This document shows positions 28,900-36,805 of a DNA stretch of 64,000 bases, piece by piece; position 1 is the first letter of the stretch; every line of letters starts with the position of its first letter. The stretch covers positions 4,904,001 through 4,968,000 of the forward strand of contig NZ_SJPG01000001.1 of NCBI RefSeq assembly GCF_007859715.1, in the 5' to 3' direction. A program made the translations under genes and the position numbers. The stretch is from Rubinisphaera italica (GTDB lineage Bacteria; Planctomycetota; Planctomycetia; Planctomycetales; Planctomycetaceae). The notes under the pieces are model-generated. The model had not been told where the DNA came from. It made no database searches and saw only the letters and a list, made by a program, of their open reading frames with translations.

Positions 28900-28932
28900 G
28901 GAACACGGACTATCACTCCGTGTTCCTTTTTT
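28900..28932 (+). terminator. Rho-independent terminator
   Basis: A perfect 10-bp stem GGAACACGGA/TCCGTGTTCC with 7-nt loop and a run of six T. It probably ends the tRNA-Glu (or csrA-tRNA) transcript. Confidence 0.85.
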
Positions 28933-29029
28933 GCAGTTGGCCGTTTTCATATTGCAAGATGCAGTGTGATATTAAAAGACGAGCAGGATGCTGACTCAGG
29001 CACCTTTGATTGGTGATGAGGGGTAAGAC

Positions 29030-29953
29030 ATGAAAGTCATCCTGTTCACACGGGAGTTGTATTGTGCACATCAGACTGCAGATAATCTGATCAACTTAAG
29101 TGCACCTGAGAGAGCTGTTCTCAAAGCTTTCTTCTCTCTTTACTACTGGGGGCTTGAGAGTCGGTCCCAGCTTATTCCGCCAGCATACTTTCGAATCTTT
29201 GTTATTACACCACTCCAGGATCAAATCGCAAATTTTCTTGGTGTATCCAAACCGAATGCATGGAGCATTCTTAAGAGCGTTCCAGATAACAGCAAAGTCA
29301 TTCACGTAATGGGCGGAAATCGATTGATTTTTCGAGAAGATCGTTTCTTTGAATGCGTGCAAAGTGCTTACGGGAAGGATGCTCAAATCCTCGGATTGAT
29401 ACAAAATGGAATACGATTACGAGAGTATGAAGAAAAACCTGTTATTCCAGTACGCACTGGTGAACTGACAGAGCAAGAAACATTATTCTTTGCACTGCTT
29501 CATGGGATCAATAACATCAATTTCAATTGCAATGCAGAACGTGATATTCTGAAGTGGGTCGCACGTATCTGGCTGGAAGATTCATTCGGTGATGTCGCCA
29601 TTGGTAATGTCAACAAAGTCACTGTAGAGGCCAGCACTAAAAAGCTTGGGCTAATCGGGACTTCTTCAATTGAAACAGTCAGAAAAAGAATTCGCGACCT
29701 GAAGAAGCAGTCCCGTTTGCATTTTTTTGATATTACATCCGAAAAAAGCGGACATCACAAATTCAAGCTGAATCTTGATTTACTGCGTAAGGAACTAACC
29801 TGTCATCTTCCTGAGAATTTAAATGACTCAATCAAGCTTGCTCCTGGTTGGATGTCTCGTAGGAATTCAAACATAAACCAAGAAGAGAATTCTAACTTCT
29901 TCATGACTGAGCGCATGAATGATTCAATTGGAGGATTTGCTACGTGGTCGTAA
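29030..29953 (+). CDS. Unrecognised protein at the edge of the mobile region
   Basis: A 307-residue soluble protein with a GAGGGG ribosome-binding site. It is visibly more AT-rich than the housekeeping genes to its left. Two helix-rich regions (DQIANFLGVSKPNAWSILKS near 65-85, and SIETVRKRIRDLKKQSRLHFF near 220-240) could be winged-helix or replication-type DNA-binding parts. No family assigned. Position next to tRNA-Glu and base composition suggest horizontal acquisition. Confidence 0.65.
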   Translation: MKVILFTRELYCAHQTADNLINLSAPERAVLKAFFSLYYWGLESRSQLIPPAYFRIFVITPLQDQIANFLGVSKPNAWSILKSVPDNSKVIHVMGGNRLIFREDRFFECVQSAYGKDAQILGLIQNGIRLREYEEKPVIPVRTGELTEQETLFFALLHGINNINFNCNAERDILKWVARIWLEDSFGDVAIGNVNKVTVEASTKKLGLIGTSSIETVRKRIRDLKKQSRLHFFDITSEKSGHHKFKLNLDLLRKELTCHLPENLNDSIKLAPGWMSRRNSNINQEENSNFFMTERMNDSIGGFATWS

Positions 29954-30205
29954 CGGCCAAGGTGTTTTTAGTTCCCGAATGTCTTCGAGTTCGAGCTTCA
30001 GAAAGTCATCGATTAGCCCTAGATCGTGTTTTGCAATCCATTCTTTGAGGATGGCAATTTTGAGCGGTCCCGTCATTTTGATTTCATCACTCATTTCGAT
30101 CGGAACTGAAATTTCTTCTCGTTCTGCATCCGAATAAACAATTCGATCTTCCGGTCCTGAAGAAATCAGTTCCCAGTTTTGTTCATAATCTTCACTTGTG
30201 ATCAT
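29924..30205 (-). CDS. Small acidic hypothetical protein
   Basis: 93 residues, starting MITSEDYEQNWELISSG and rich in Glu/Asp, with a helical second half (LKIAILKEWIAKHDLGLIDD). AAGGGGA precedes the ATG. Its 3' end overlaps the 3' end of the preceding gene on the other strand by 30 nt. No family recognised. Confidence 0.55.
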   Translation of the reverse strand: MITSEDYEQNWELISSGPEDRIVYSDAEREEISVPIEMSDEIKMTGPLKIAILKEWIAKHDLGLIDDFLKLELEDIRELKTPWPLRPRSKSSN

Positions 30206-30235
30206 AAAAATTCCCCTTTCTCAAGGAACCATCGC

Positions 30236-30598
30236 GTGAGTGAATTCTCTGTGGAGACAATTGAAGCCGCTCGCCCCATCTTCAAAGCCTATGAAGAAGA
30301 ACTTTCCCCAGATCACTATTTTCCTGCTGACGAATTTCAAGCTGAATTCCGCAAGAGTCATAAACTTTATGATCTGGAAGTGATCGATTTCGCGGAACAT
30401 CTGATTGAAGATCCCGAGTTCGAGCATGTTGCAGTGGCATTTCTGGAAGCCATCATTCCGACCGGTCCTCCTGAAGAAGTGAAGCACACACTGGCACAAG
30501 CATACGGCGCCTACGATTATCATCACGATGATGATCTCGACAAATTGCGAGACAAATACTGGGATCGATATTGGAAATCGAAAGCCATGGAAAAATAA
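30236..30598 (+). CDS. Small acidic hypothetical protein
   Basis: 120 residues from a GTG start preceded by AAGGA; a longer frame from 30,179 overlaps the divergent gene and is not preferred. Helical and acidic (EAARPIFKAYEEELSPDHYF), ending YHHDDDLDKLRDKYWDRYW. Only about 30 nt separate it from the divergent gene at 30,205. No family recognised. Confidence 0.55.
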   Translation: MSEFSVETIEAARPIFKAYEEELSPDHYFPADEFQAEFRKSHKLYDLEVIDFAEHLIEDPEFEHVAVAFLEAIIPTGPPEEVKHTLAQAYGAYDYHHDDDLDKLRDKYWDRYWKSKAMEK

Positions 30599-30612
30599 CC
30601 AAGCATTTCGAG

Positions 30613-30951
30613 TCACTCAGTTTCTGAGTTATTCCTTTTTGCTCTGCGCTCAGCCATGGCTCTACTTGCTTCCTGTTGCCTGATGGCATGTTCTGCGCGA
30701 AGTCGAGTCATGGGTGATCGAACATAAACAATGTTGTCTACGATCTTCGTTTCGATCTTGAGGTCCAGCGCACCTGCTTTATCTCGTAGACTGAACTCGA
30801 TTGCAGAAGGTTTGGTTGTGTGCCGATGATCGACAACTGCGAACCAGGCATCCGGACAGAGCATCGCTTCGGCAAGTGAGATCAAAATCCGAGCGCATGA
30901 TTTTCCAATCCCGCGATGATTCCATTCTTGTTCGTTCTCTAAACTGGACAT
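30613..30951 (-). CDS. Hypothetical protein of the small accessory cluster
   Basis: 112 residues with AAAGGAA before the ATG. A central beta-rich part (WFAVVDHRHTTKPSAIEFSL) is followed by a strongly basic helical tail (RLRAEHAIRQQEASRAMAER). Same-strand neighbour 34 nt upstream. No family recognised. Confidence 0.55.
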   Translation of the reverse strand: MSSLENEQEWNHRGIGKSCARILISLAEAMLCPDAWFAVVDHRHTTKPSAIEFSLRDKAGALDLKIETKIVDNIVYVRSPMTRLRAEHAIRQQEASRAMAERRAKRNNSETE

Positions 30952-30985
30952 CGAAAATTCCTTTTTTCAATGAAAGGTTTGAAGT

Positions 30986-31252
30986 TCATCGACTCATTGG
31001 AGCAGATGTTTCCATTGCTGGCCCTTGTGGAGGCGGTGGTGGAGGGGCGTCCGATTTTGGCTCTGTTGCAGCTCGGCCTTTGAATTTTTTGCCGATCGGA
31101 ATATAGACCGTGACTGTGAGTTCGTCAAAGTTTTTTCTCAAGCCCTGACAGTTCAAACTAAAACTGCGAACGCATTCCAGCTCTTCACCAGTTTCAGCAT
31201 TGATGATTTTCCCGTTTTTTGGGTTGCCATCATATTCCAAGGTGAGTTGCAT
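30986..31252 (-). CDS. Hypothetical protein with polyproline stretch
   Basis: 88 residues with ribosome-binding site GAGGAGA. Beta-rich N-terminal part (MQLTLEYDGNPKNGKIINAE), then a basic KKFKGR and a six-proline run near the C-terminus. Its start lies 9 nt after the upstream zinc-finger gene's stop, so they form an operon. Function unknown. Confidence 0.55.
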   Translation of the reverse strand: MQLTLEYDGNPKNGKIINAETGEELECVRSFSLNCQGLRKNFDELTVTVYIPIGKKFKGRAATEPKSDAPPPPPPQGPAMETSAPMSR

Positions 31253-31261
31253 TTCGTCTCC

Positions 31262-31786
31262 TCAATGAGCTTGGGTGAGCTGCTCAATTCCCTCGGCCGC
31301 TCGGCGAGTGTTCCGTTCCAAATGCAGCAGGAGTGTAATCACTTCTTTCACCAGCAGGAACGGCAATGAACCATAAAGAATTGTAGCCCCTGCAACGGCA
31401 ACTTCGGGTTCAGCGTTAATGAATCCCATGGCAAGTAGTAAAACCCCTGCGAAAAACCCCAGGCTGAACATGGTGATCAATCCCCAGCAGAGAAATTTCA
31501 GTCCGGAAAAACTCGGTGTGGGATAACTGCTCAAAGCCATTGTTTTGGGTGATTCAACGGGAATTGGCGGAATGAATTTCTGATCATCCTGAAAATTTCG
31601 GGCCCACTTTTCAGAGTCCACTGCAGGTGACTCGCGAGTGATGGCCGGTTCCGGTGGAAAGTCTTCTTTGATCGATTCGACGATAAAAGATTGCTCACAT
31701 TTCGGACACTTCCCCCGCTTTCCGACATAGTGGGATTCGGCGCTAAATCGGGCTTTGCAATTGGGGCATTCAGCTTTGATCGGCAT
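31262..31786 (-). CDS. MJ0042-type zinc-finger membrane protein
   Basis: 174 residues from the ATG with GGGAG at good spacing. An N-terminal zinc finger (ECPNCKARF...GKCPKCEQSF, two CxxC) is typical of planctomycete and myxobacterial regulators. A linker and two membrane helices follow at about 95-145 (FLCWGLITMFSLGFFAGVLL; AGATILYGSLPFLLVK). First gene of a minus-strand cluster of three. The role may be sensing or anchoring; unknown. Confidence 0.65.
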   Translation of the reverse strand: MPIKAECPNCKARFSAESHYVGKRGKCPKCEQSFIVESIKEDFPPEPAITRESPAVDSEKWARNFQDDQKFIPPIPVESPKTMALSSYPTPSFSGLKFLCWGLITMFSLGFFAGVLLLAMGFINAEPEVAVAGATILYGSLPFLLVKEVITLLLHLERNTRRAAEGIEQLTQAH

Positions 31787-32488
31787 TCTCATTTCTCCCT
31801 GATGGTGGACTTATTTCAGTCCGGTCAACCTACCAAGCTGTTCAGTCAGATTCCATCGTTTGGAAAATTATTTTGAGTGAACGCTTGCAATTTCTGATTC
31901 GTGATGTTTATCTTCTGGACGTCGGCATCTGCTGGCCACCCTTTAGAAGGGGTGTGAGTTGACAGAGAAGTACTCACGACTTTGCTACCGATCACATGCT
32001 GATCAGTCGGGCCGCGATGCTTCTCAACAATGGTTGAAAAGATTTCGCGGCCAGTCCCGTTTTTCCATCTCTGTCCGGGATGCTTCTAACGACTGGTCAT
32101 TTTGCATGGGAGCTGCTTTCGGTTTCGATCTGAATTAATTTCTCGCCTGAACTCAGGCTGAGCCACCCCGGTCGATCTTCCGAGCCTCGCCGACGCGTGT
32201 TTCACCTACACGCGTCGGCGGGTTGCTCCTGTTGCTGCCTGCATCTCTGCAGGGAAATTCTCTTCTCCATTGATCCGAATATTTATCGCTGCTTTCGCAG
32301 GCTGTCCTGCGCGGCGATGTTTTCCAGGTGGCCACCTTGTTGGCCTGTCCTGGAACAGGAGAACTGGTCGATGGAGTCAATAAGCAACCAAGAATTTCAC
32401 CGCGCCGCTGTCAACAGGGATGCGCACAAGGGATCGTTGGCGACCAGGGATGATTTCGCTCGGCAGTTGGCTCCAACCTGGGAATCAC
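31787..32488. other. 700-bp non-coding interval before the integrase
   Basis: No believable gene: long frames through 32,197 and beyond are shadows of the integrase. It contains a perfect 13-bp hairpin at 32,188-32,220 and must hold the promoters of the divergent genes. It is also the natural place for a phage attachment or excision-control site. Confidence 0.5.
32188..32220. repeat. Perfect 13-bp inverted repeat upstream of the integrase
   Basis: CGCCGACGCGTGT, a 7-nt loop TTCACCT, then the exact complement. It is GC-rich in a less GC-rich interval. There is no T-run, so not a simple terminator. It could be a recombination-accessory, regulatory RNA or attachment-linked structure. Confidence 0.6.
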
Positions 32489-33457
32489 ATGATGATCGCA
32501 CTCAAGCTCTACAATGGGGATCCGGACAATGCCGACCTCACTCTTCGAGATCTTTACGAGACGCATCTGCTCGAAGAACTCGACTCGCCTTCGGTCGGTA
32601 CGCTTTCCGAATACCAGACCGTGATCAACGATTGGGAACGCCTCATGCAGAATTCTGCGGTTCGGCATCTCTCTCGGAAAACCGTCAAGAATTTTCAACG
32701 GCATCTTGCGAACGAATTGATCCGAGGCAATCCACGCTCGCCAGCGACGATCAACAAAAAACTGCGAACACTCGGACCGCTCATCCGGCTGGCCTGGCCC
32801 AAGGATTCTCACAATCCAGGCGGGCTCGGGCTTTGCGAGTACTTCAAACTTCCCAAACCTTTGACCGAGGAGAACAAAGTGCCCTTCGTATATTCTGGAA
32901 AACAGATGAATGCACTCTACAAAGCTGCTGCAGAAATGGACTGGCCAAGACGATTCCCAGCCACGACCTGGCGAACGATTTTCGTGATGCACTACACGTG
33001 CGGGCCACGGACATTCGATCTTTTGTCGCTGAAGTGGAGCAATGTCGATTTCGAATATGGTCGAGGCAGAGGGGCGATTTCGTTCATTGCCGCCAAGACT
33101 GGCAAGCGACAACGCATCCCGCTCAAGAATGTTGCGCGTCGGCATCTGCTCAAACTTCGCGAACATTCTCGGACCGATTATCTGTTTCCGGGATTTCAGA
33201 AATCCAATCATCGGCACCTGTACGCCAACTGGAAGAAACTGCTGACGCTCGCCGGTCTGCCGACCACATGCCATCTCGAAGATTTTCGCAAGACGTGCAA
33301 CACGGCTTACGAGGAACGTTTCCCCGGTGTCGGCGAATGGATTCTCGGGCATTCGCTTTCCCGAGTGAATGCAAAGAATTATGTCAATCCAACACGAATG
33401 GTCTTACGAGCTATTCGCAAACTGCCGGTCCCAACCGAGTTCAAACAGGGGGCCTGA
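32489..33457 (+). CDS. Tyrosine recombinase (phage integrase)
   Basis: 322 residues from the first of two adjacent ATGs. A SAM-like core-binding domain spans about 15-110. The catalytic domain has Arg in CGPRTFDLLSLKW, Lys in KTGKRQRIPL, the second Arg in EDFRKTC, His in LGHS and the nucleophile Tyr in AKNYVNPTR. At the usual HxxR position the sequence is EDFR, with a His two residues earlier. It catalyses site-specific integration and excision of the element to its right; a terminator follows. Confidence 0.88.
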   Translation: MMIALKLYNGDPDNADLTLRDLYETHLLEELDSPSVGTLSEYQTVINDWERLMQNSAVRHLSRKTVKNFQRHLANELIRGNPRSPATINKKLRTLGPLIRLAWPKDSHNPGGLGLCEYFKLPKPLTEENKVPFVYSGKQMNALYKAAAEMDWPRRFPATTWRTIFVMHYTCGPRTFDLLSLKWSNVDFEYGRGRGAISFIAAKTGKRQRIPLKNVARRHLLKLREHSRTDYLFPGFQKSNHRHLYANWKKLLTLAGLPTTCHLEDFRKTCNTAYEERFPGVGEWILGHSLSRVNAKNYVNPTRMVLRAIRKLPVPTEFKQGA

Positions 33458-33521
33458 ATCACTGCGTTTTAACTATTAGTTTTTTATGTCTCCTCGCGAT
33501 GGTCGCGGGGGATCCAATAGG

Positions 33522-33563
33522 GGCGGACGTCTTCAACAACTGTTGAGGGCGTTCGCCTTTTTT
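33522..33563 (+). terminator. Rho-independent terminator after integrase
   Basis: GGCGGACG pairs with CGTTCGCC (one G-T), with an inner CAACAA/TTGTTG-like pairing, followed by six T. It separates the integrase from the early genes. Confidence 0.75.
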
Positions 33564-33578
33564 ACGAAAGGGTTTTTC

Positions 33579-33902
33579 ATGTCTGCCGTAGAAGTTTCCA
33601 AACAAGACCGCACGGAGCGAATTCGTTGTCGTCTCGCTGAGCTCAAAGTGTCCGAGAAAGAATACATACAAGCTATGTGCAGGCGCAAAGATTGCGAGCG
33701 TGCAGTGGCGGAAGAAGTTCTCACTGCCGTGATGCTTGAAGAACGGGAACATGATGATGTTGAGAAAATCGACCTCGTCCAATGGGCTCGTAGTAAGCCA
33801 GTAGTGGAAGTCTTGTTTTTCAATACGCGTATTGCTGTAAGTCGATTCTGCGATTCGTCTTGCGATTTGAGAATTCAAGAGATCAAAAGTATCACCGGAT
33901 AA
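33579..33902 (+). CDS. Phage early hypothetical protein
   Basis: 107 residues from the ATG after GAAAGGG. Charged helical protein (TERIRCRLAELKVSEKEYIQ) with scattered Cys (MCRRKDCERA, RFCDSSCDLR) that might bind metal. First gene of the rightward phage cluster. No family recognised. Confidence 0.6.
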   Translation: MSAVEVSKQDRTERIRCRLAELKVSEKEYIQAMCRRKDCERAVAEEVLTAVMLEEREHDDVEKIDLVQWARSKPVVEVLFFNTRIAVSRFCDSSCDLRIQEIKSITG

Positions 33903-33947
33903 GCCCTCATTCAGGGATGTTTTTTTCGTTTTTGAAAGGTGAATGTC

Positions 33948-34211
33948 ATGTTTTATGAAACTGCTGAAGAAAAAGCTCAGGAAGAAAAAGTTCAGCTCGA
34001 ATGTGATCATGCGATTCAGAGATTGCAGATGTCTGATCGGGGGCTGGCGACGCTGCAGCTGCTTCGCCAGGGCGTTGACGAGGCCGGTCTGATGTCGCTC
34101 GATCACTTCAACCAGGTGGCCGTCATTGACCTGTTGATGCACTTGTTCGGACCGAACTGTGGAACCGCTCTCGACGCACTTCGCGAAGTGACAACTCGTA
34201 GCGAGTCCTGA
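33948..34211 (+). CDS. Phage early hypothetical protein
   Basis: 87 residues; ATG with AAAGG upstream (a GTG 9 nt earlier is possible). Helical, acidic (EEKAQEEKVQLECDHAIQRL), with a hydrophobic AVIDLLMHLFG. No family recognised. Confidence 0.6.
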   Translation: MFYETAEEKAQEEKVQLECDHAIQRLQMSDRGLATLQLLRQGVDEAGLMSLDHFNQVAVIDLLMHLFGPNCGTALDALREVTTRSES

Positions 34212-34253
34212 TTTCGTTTCGTTTCAATTTCTCAATCTCTGAAAGGATTCCCC

Positions 34254-34664
34254 ATGCCCATACAGGAACGCGACCTCACATTCGAGTCGCTCGAAGCCAT
34301 GTCGGATGGACGCATTGCAATGCTGCTCAAACGGCATCTGCAGAATGTGGCGGCCGACTGCATGAACCGGCCTCATGATAAGGCCAAACGGAAGGTCGTT
34401 TTGGAATTCATTTTCGTGCCCGTTCCCGACGTCGATGACATGACGGTCTGCGATCGCGTGGACATGGAAATTGAATGCAAATCCAAAGTTCCCACGTTTC
34501 GCACCAAAGTCATTCAACGTGCTGTTGCAAAGCTGATGAATGCTTCACGAACGGCTAAAGCGGCCAATCATCGGCATAACCATATCACGTACGAATTAGC
34601 ACTGCTCGGCCTGCTGGAAGCTATTGACGGGTTGAAACCGACCACGAAAGCGAGTCAGTCATGA
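34254..34664 (+). CDS. Phage early hypothetical protein
   Basis: 136 residues with mixed alpha/beta composition (KRKVVLEFIFVPVPDVDDMT). The stop overlaps the start of the next gene, so the two are coupled. No family recognised. Confidence 0.6.
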   Translation: MPIQERDLTFESLEAMSDGRIAMLLKRHLQNVAADCMNRPHDKAKRKVVLEFIFVPVPDVDDMTVCDRVDMEIECKSKVPTFRTKVIQRAVAKLMNASRTAKAANHRHNHITYELALLGLLEAIDGLKPTTKASQS

Positions 34665-35020
34665 GAAACAGCCGTCAATACATTTCCTCGACGATGGTTC
34701 TGGCCGGGACTGATCCGCGTTTGTCTCGGTCACATGCGGCCGTTCAGACCAGCGTTCCCAAGATTATCTTTATTCCTGAAATGCAGGATCACGATAACCG
34801 CAATTTGAAATCGCTGCAGATGACCGGCACGGTGAAAGCCTATCGCTTTCGAAATGGGGATTTCGTCTTGGAATGGCATCCCTTTGAGCAGCTGCTCAAG
34901 AGGGGATACGAAACGAGCTCATTTCAGGCTGGCAATCTGATCGAAGCGATCAACGGACTGTTCAGCCGTCGCAACACACAGACGCGGCTGATTGCCGAAG
35001 TGGAATTACTCACCCCTTAA
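34661..35020 (+). CDS. Phage early hypothetical protein
   Basis: 119 residues, ATGA overlap with the previous gene. Basic N-terminus (MRNSRQYISSTMVLAGTDPR) and FRNGDFVLEWHPFEQLLKRG in the middle. Directly upstream of the putative replication gene. No family recognised. Confidence 0.6.
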   Translation: MRNSRQYISSTMVLAGTDPRLSRSHAAVQTSVPKIIFIPEMQDHDNRNLKSLQMTGTVKAYRFRNGDFVLEWHPFEQLLKRGYETSSFQAGNLIEAINGLFSRRNTQTRLIAEVELLTP

Positions 35021-35064
35021 TACTTTTCCGTTCCGATCCATATCGGAACTTTCAAGGAAGCAGC

Positions 35065-36111
35065 ATGATGCAAAAAGAAATTGACTGGAGTAAGCCAGAA
35101 CGAAATCACGCAGCACTCATAGATCACGTGCGTCGGATTCGATGCAACGAAACCGAGAGAGAGTTGCTGATTGCCCTGCTGACGATTGCTCATCAGCTCT
35201 ACTCGGCTCGGTCTGAGTTGGTGAAATTCACGCCGGAAGATGTCGGAGTGACAGCAAAGCGAAAAGAGATTGGACAGCAGATCAATCGCGGTGTTCGCAC
35301 GGTCCAACGCAGGCTGGCCGAGCTGAATGGGCGTGGTCAGTTTCTGCACTTCGAACATGATCAAAAATGTGAGCATTATTACTACATCAATCTGCAGGCG
35401 ATATTTGCCGCTGAGATTGATGAGCGTGTCTCACCTGATGACTCACATGAGATGCAGGACATTTCTATGAAGCAGGACATTTCGCTTGAAGTGAGACATG
35501 CTCAGCTCCGTGAACAGTTTCTGAAATCGAAAATGTCTCACTTATCGAGCCGTGTCTCACCTGTTGACTCGCCACATAGTAGGACACCGAGTGAGACAGG
35601 TGAGCCACGGGGCGAGCCAGGTAGGACACGAGGCGGGACAAGTAGGACATCAAGTGAGCCAAGGCGAGACACGGAAGTGAGCCAGGTGGGACAATGCGCC
35701 ACTATAAACCAAACCACTAATACTAACTTCTCTAAAGAACTTAAAAAAACTAATAACCAACCATTGGTCGATAGTGTTATGAATGATTTTTCTTTTCCTC
35801 CGTTGGAGGATCGCGACTTCCGGGATCCGGTCCGGATGAATGAGGTTTTCAATCATGTCTTGCGAGCAGGAATTCTGCTCGGGAGTTCAATGGATCGATT
35901 GAATTTCTTTGCTCTGATGCTTGCCTGTCGAGAGGAAGTGAGCCCCGGTGGAATGCTGACTTACTGGACTCGGATGATTCCAGGGACCAAGCCCGGCAAA
36001 AAGGGAGTGACCTGGCTTTCGAGATCAAACTCGACTCATGAGGAAGCCGCTCGTCAACTGATCAAAAGGCTGATGAAAATCAAAGAAGAAGAACGTGCCG
36101 GAATTTGTTGA
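35065..36111 (+). CDS. Putative phage replication initiator (lambda-O-like organisation)
   Basis: 348 residues with three parts. The N-terminal region (about 1-115) has a winged-helix-like segment (IGQQINRGVRTVQRRLAEL). The middle (about 120-225) is low-complexity Ser/Arg/Glu/Thr/Pro whose DNA is a tandem octamer array. The C-terminal helical domain (about 230-348) includes VFNHVLRAGILLGSSMDRLN and LTYWTRMIPGTKPGKKGVTW, reminiscent of helicase-loader-interacting domains. No sequence family is certain. The call rests on domain order, the internal iterons and the position among early genes. A helicase loader is not identified downstream. Confidence 0.55.
   Translation: MMQKEIDWSKPERNHAALIDHVRRIRCNETERELLIALLTIAHQLYSARSELVKFTPEDVGVTAKRKEIGQQINRGVRTVQRRLAELNGRGQFLHFEHDQKCEHYYYINLQAIFAAEIDERVSPDDSHEMQDISMKQDISLEVRHAQLREQFLKSKMSHLSSRVSPVDSPHSRTPSETGEPRGEPGRTRGGTSRTSSEPRRDTEVSQVGQCATINQTTNTNFSKELKKTNNQPLVDSVMNDFSFPPLEDRDFRDPVRMNEVFNHVLRAGILLGSSMDRLNFFALMLACREEVSPGGMLTYWTRMIPGTKPGKKGVTWLSRSNSTHEEAARQLIKRLMKIKEEERAGIC
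35427..35800. repeat. Candidate phage replication origin: phased octamer iterons plus AT-rich tract
   Basis: Octamers matching GYRRGMCA begin at 35,579, 35,591, 35,600, 35,612, 35,621, 35,633, 35,642, 35,654, 35,664, 35,677 and 35,686. Spacing alternates about 12 and 9 nt, giving a repeat period of 21-22 nt (two helical turns). Inverted copies TGTCTCAC lie at 35,427, 35,534 and 35,553, and a direct GTGAGACA at 35,491. An AT-rich run follows from about 35,700 to 35,800. The whole array lies inside the initiator-like gene. Confidence 0.65.
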
Positions 36112-36138
36112 GTTATTTACCAAGCGAAAGGAATGCAG

Positions 36139-36363
36139 ATGGCATACGTTGAAAGATTTAAGGCAATTCTGTTGATCACTCCCAGTAATGAGAAGAACCG
36201 GCTCTATCACGAATATGTGAGAGAAACCGAAGGCATATCCCGGCCATCCGTTGCTCTTTGGCCAAACGGTTCCCTCGCTCCAGATCGGATTCAACAGCAA
36301 CTGCAAATGAATGGTTTTGATTCCCAAGTTATCAAAATCGAACTTTCGGAGGTGGAAGGATGA
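36139..36363 (+). CDS. Small phage protein
   Basis: 74 residues (MAYVERFKAILLITPSNEKN) with AAAGGA seven nt before the ATG; an ATG 6 nt earlier is possible. The ATGA overlap couples it to the next gene. No family recognised. Confidence 0.55.
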   Translation: MAYVERFKAILLITPSNEKNRLYHEYVRETEGISRPSVALWPNGSLAPDRIQQQLQMNGFDSQVIKIELSEVEG

Positions 36364-36563
36364 AAGTGCAAATCGAATCCACCGAGGAAACCGTCAACAT
36401 CGACGGCGTTGAATGTCGCGTCTGGAATGGTGTCACTGAAAAGGGCGTGGAGATTCTGGTCTTTGTCCATCGCGTGGGATTGCCCTTGTTCGCAGATGAC
36501 AGCGAGCTCTTTGAGCTCGAAGAAAAAACGCTACCAAAATCAGTTGTGGAGGTGAAATCGTGA
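36360..36563 (+). CDS. Small phage protein
   Basis: 67 residues, beta-rich and acidic (VNIDGVECRVWNGVTEKGVE). Overlaps both neighbours by four bases. No family recognised. Confidence 0.6.
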   Translation: MKVQIESTEETVNIDGVECRVWNGVTEKGVEILVFVHRVGLPLFADDSELFELEEKTLPKSVVEVKS

Positions 36564-36805
36564 AGCGGGATTCTCGCCTGTTATTTCCGGAGATCAAAAA
36601 GCCGCGTGCGAAACGTCGCGTATTGATGAAGGTGACCGACGTCGATGGTTCCTGTTGTGAATGGTCAGATCATGATGTGCGATTTGCTTGTCCGAAATGC
36701 GGATACGAAACCGAATGGGTTTCGATCTCACGCGACGATCCACAAAGCGTTCTGATCAAGCCCTGTCCAAACTGCAATGAGGAAATCGATTCCAATGGCA
36801 AATGA
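36560..36805 (+). CDS. Zinc-ribbon phage protein
   Basis: 81 residues from a GTG overlapping the previous stop. Basic N-terminus (LFPEIKKPRAKRRVLMK), then a zinc ribbon with CPKC...CPNC (residues about 44-72). Possibly nucleic-acid binding. Overlaps the start of the methylase gene. Confidence 0.65.
   Translation: MKRDSRLLFPEIKKPRAKRRVLMKVTDVDGSCCEWSDHDVRFACPKCGYETEWVSISRDDPQSVLIKPCPNCNEEIDSNGK

Noticed and set aside
30179..30235. Upstream ATG-like start for the 30,236 gene
   Set aside because: The region overlaps the divergent gene's start and leader; GTG 30,236 has its own AAGGA.
32411..33352. 313-codon minus-strand frame antisense to integrase
   Set aside because: Shadow of the integrase; no domain and no ribosome-binding site noted.
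32197..33546. 449-codon plus-strand frame overlapping the integrase
   Set aside because: It is an alternative frame of the integrase region, Arg/Ser/Cys-rich without domains; the integrase frame carries all catalytic residues.
35579..35693. Iteron-like array as a CRISPR
   Set aside because: Unit is 8 nt with 1-5 nt spacers inside a reading frame; there are no repeat-spacer units of CRISPR size and no cas genes.
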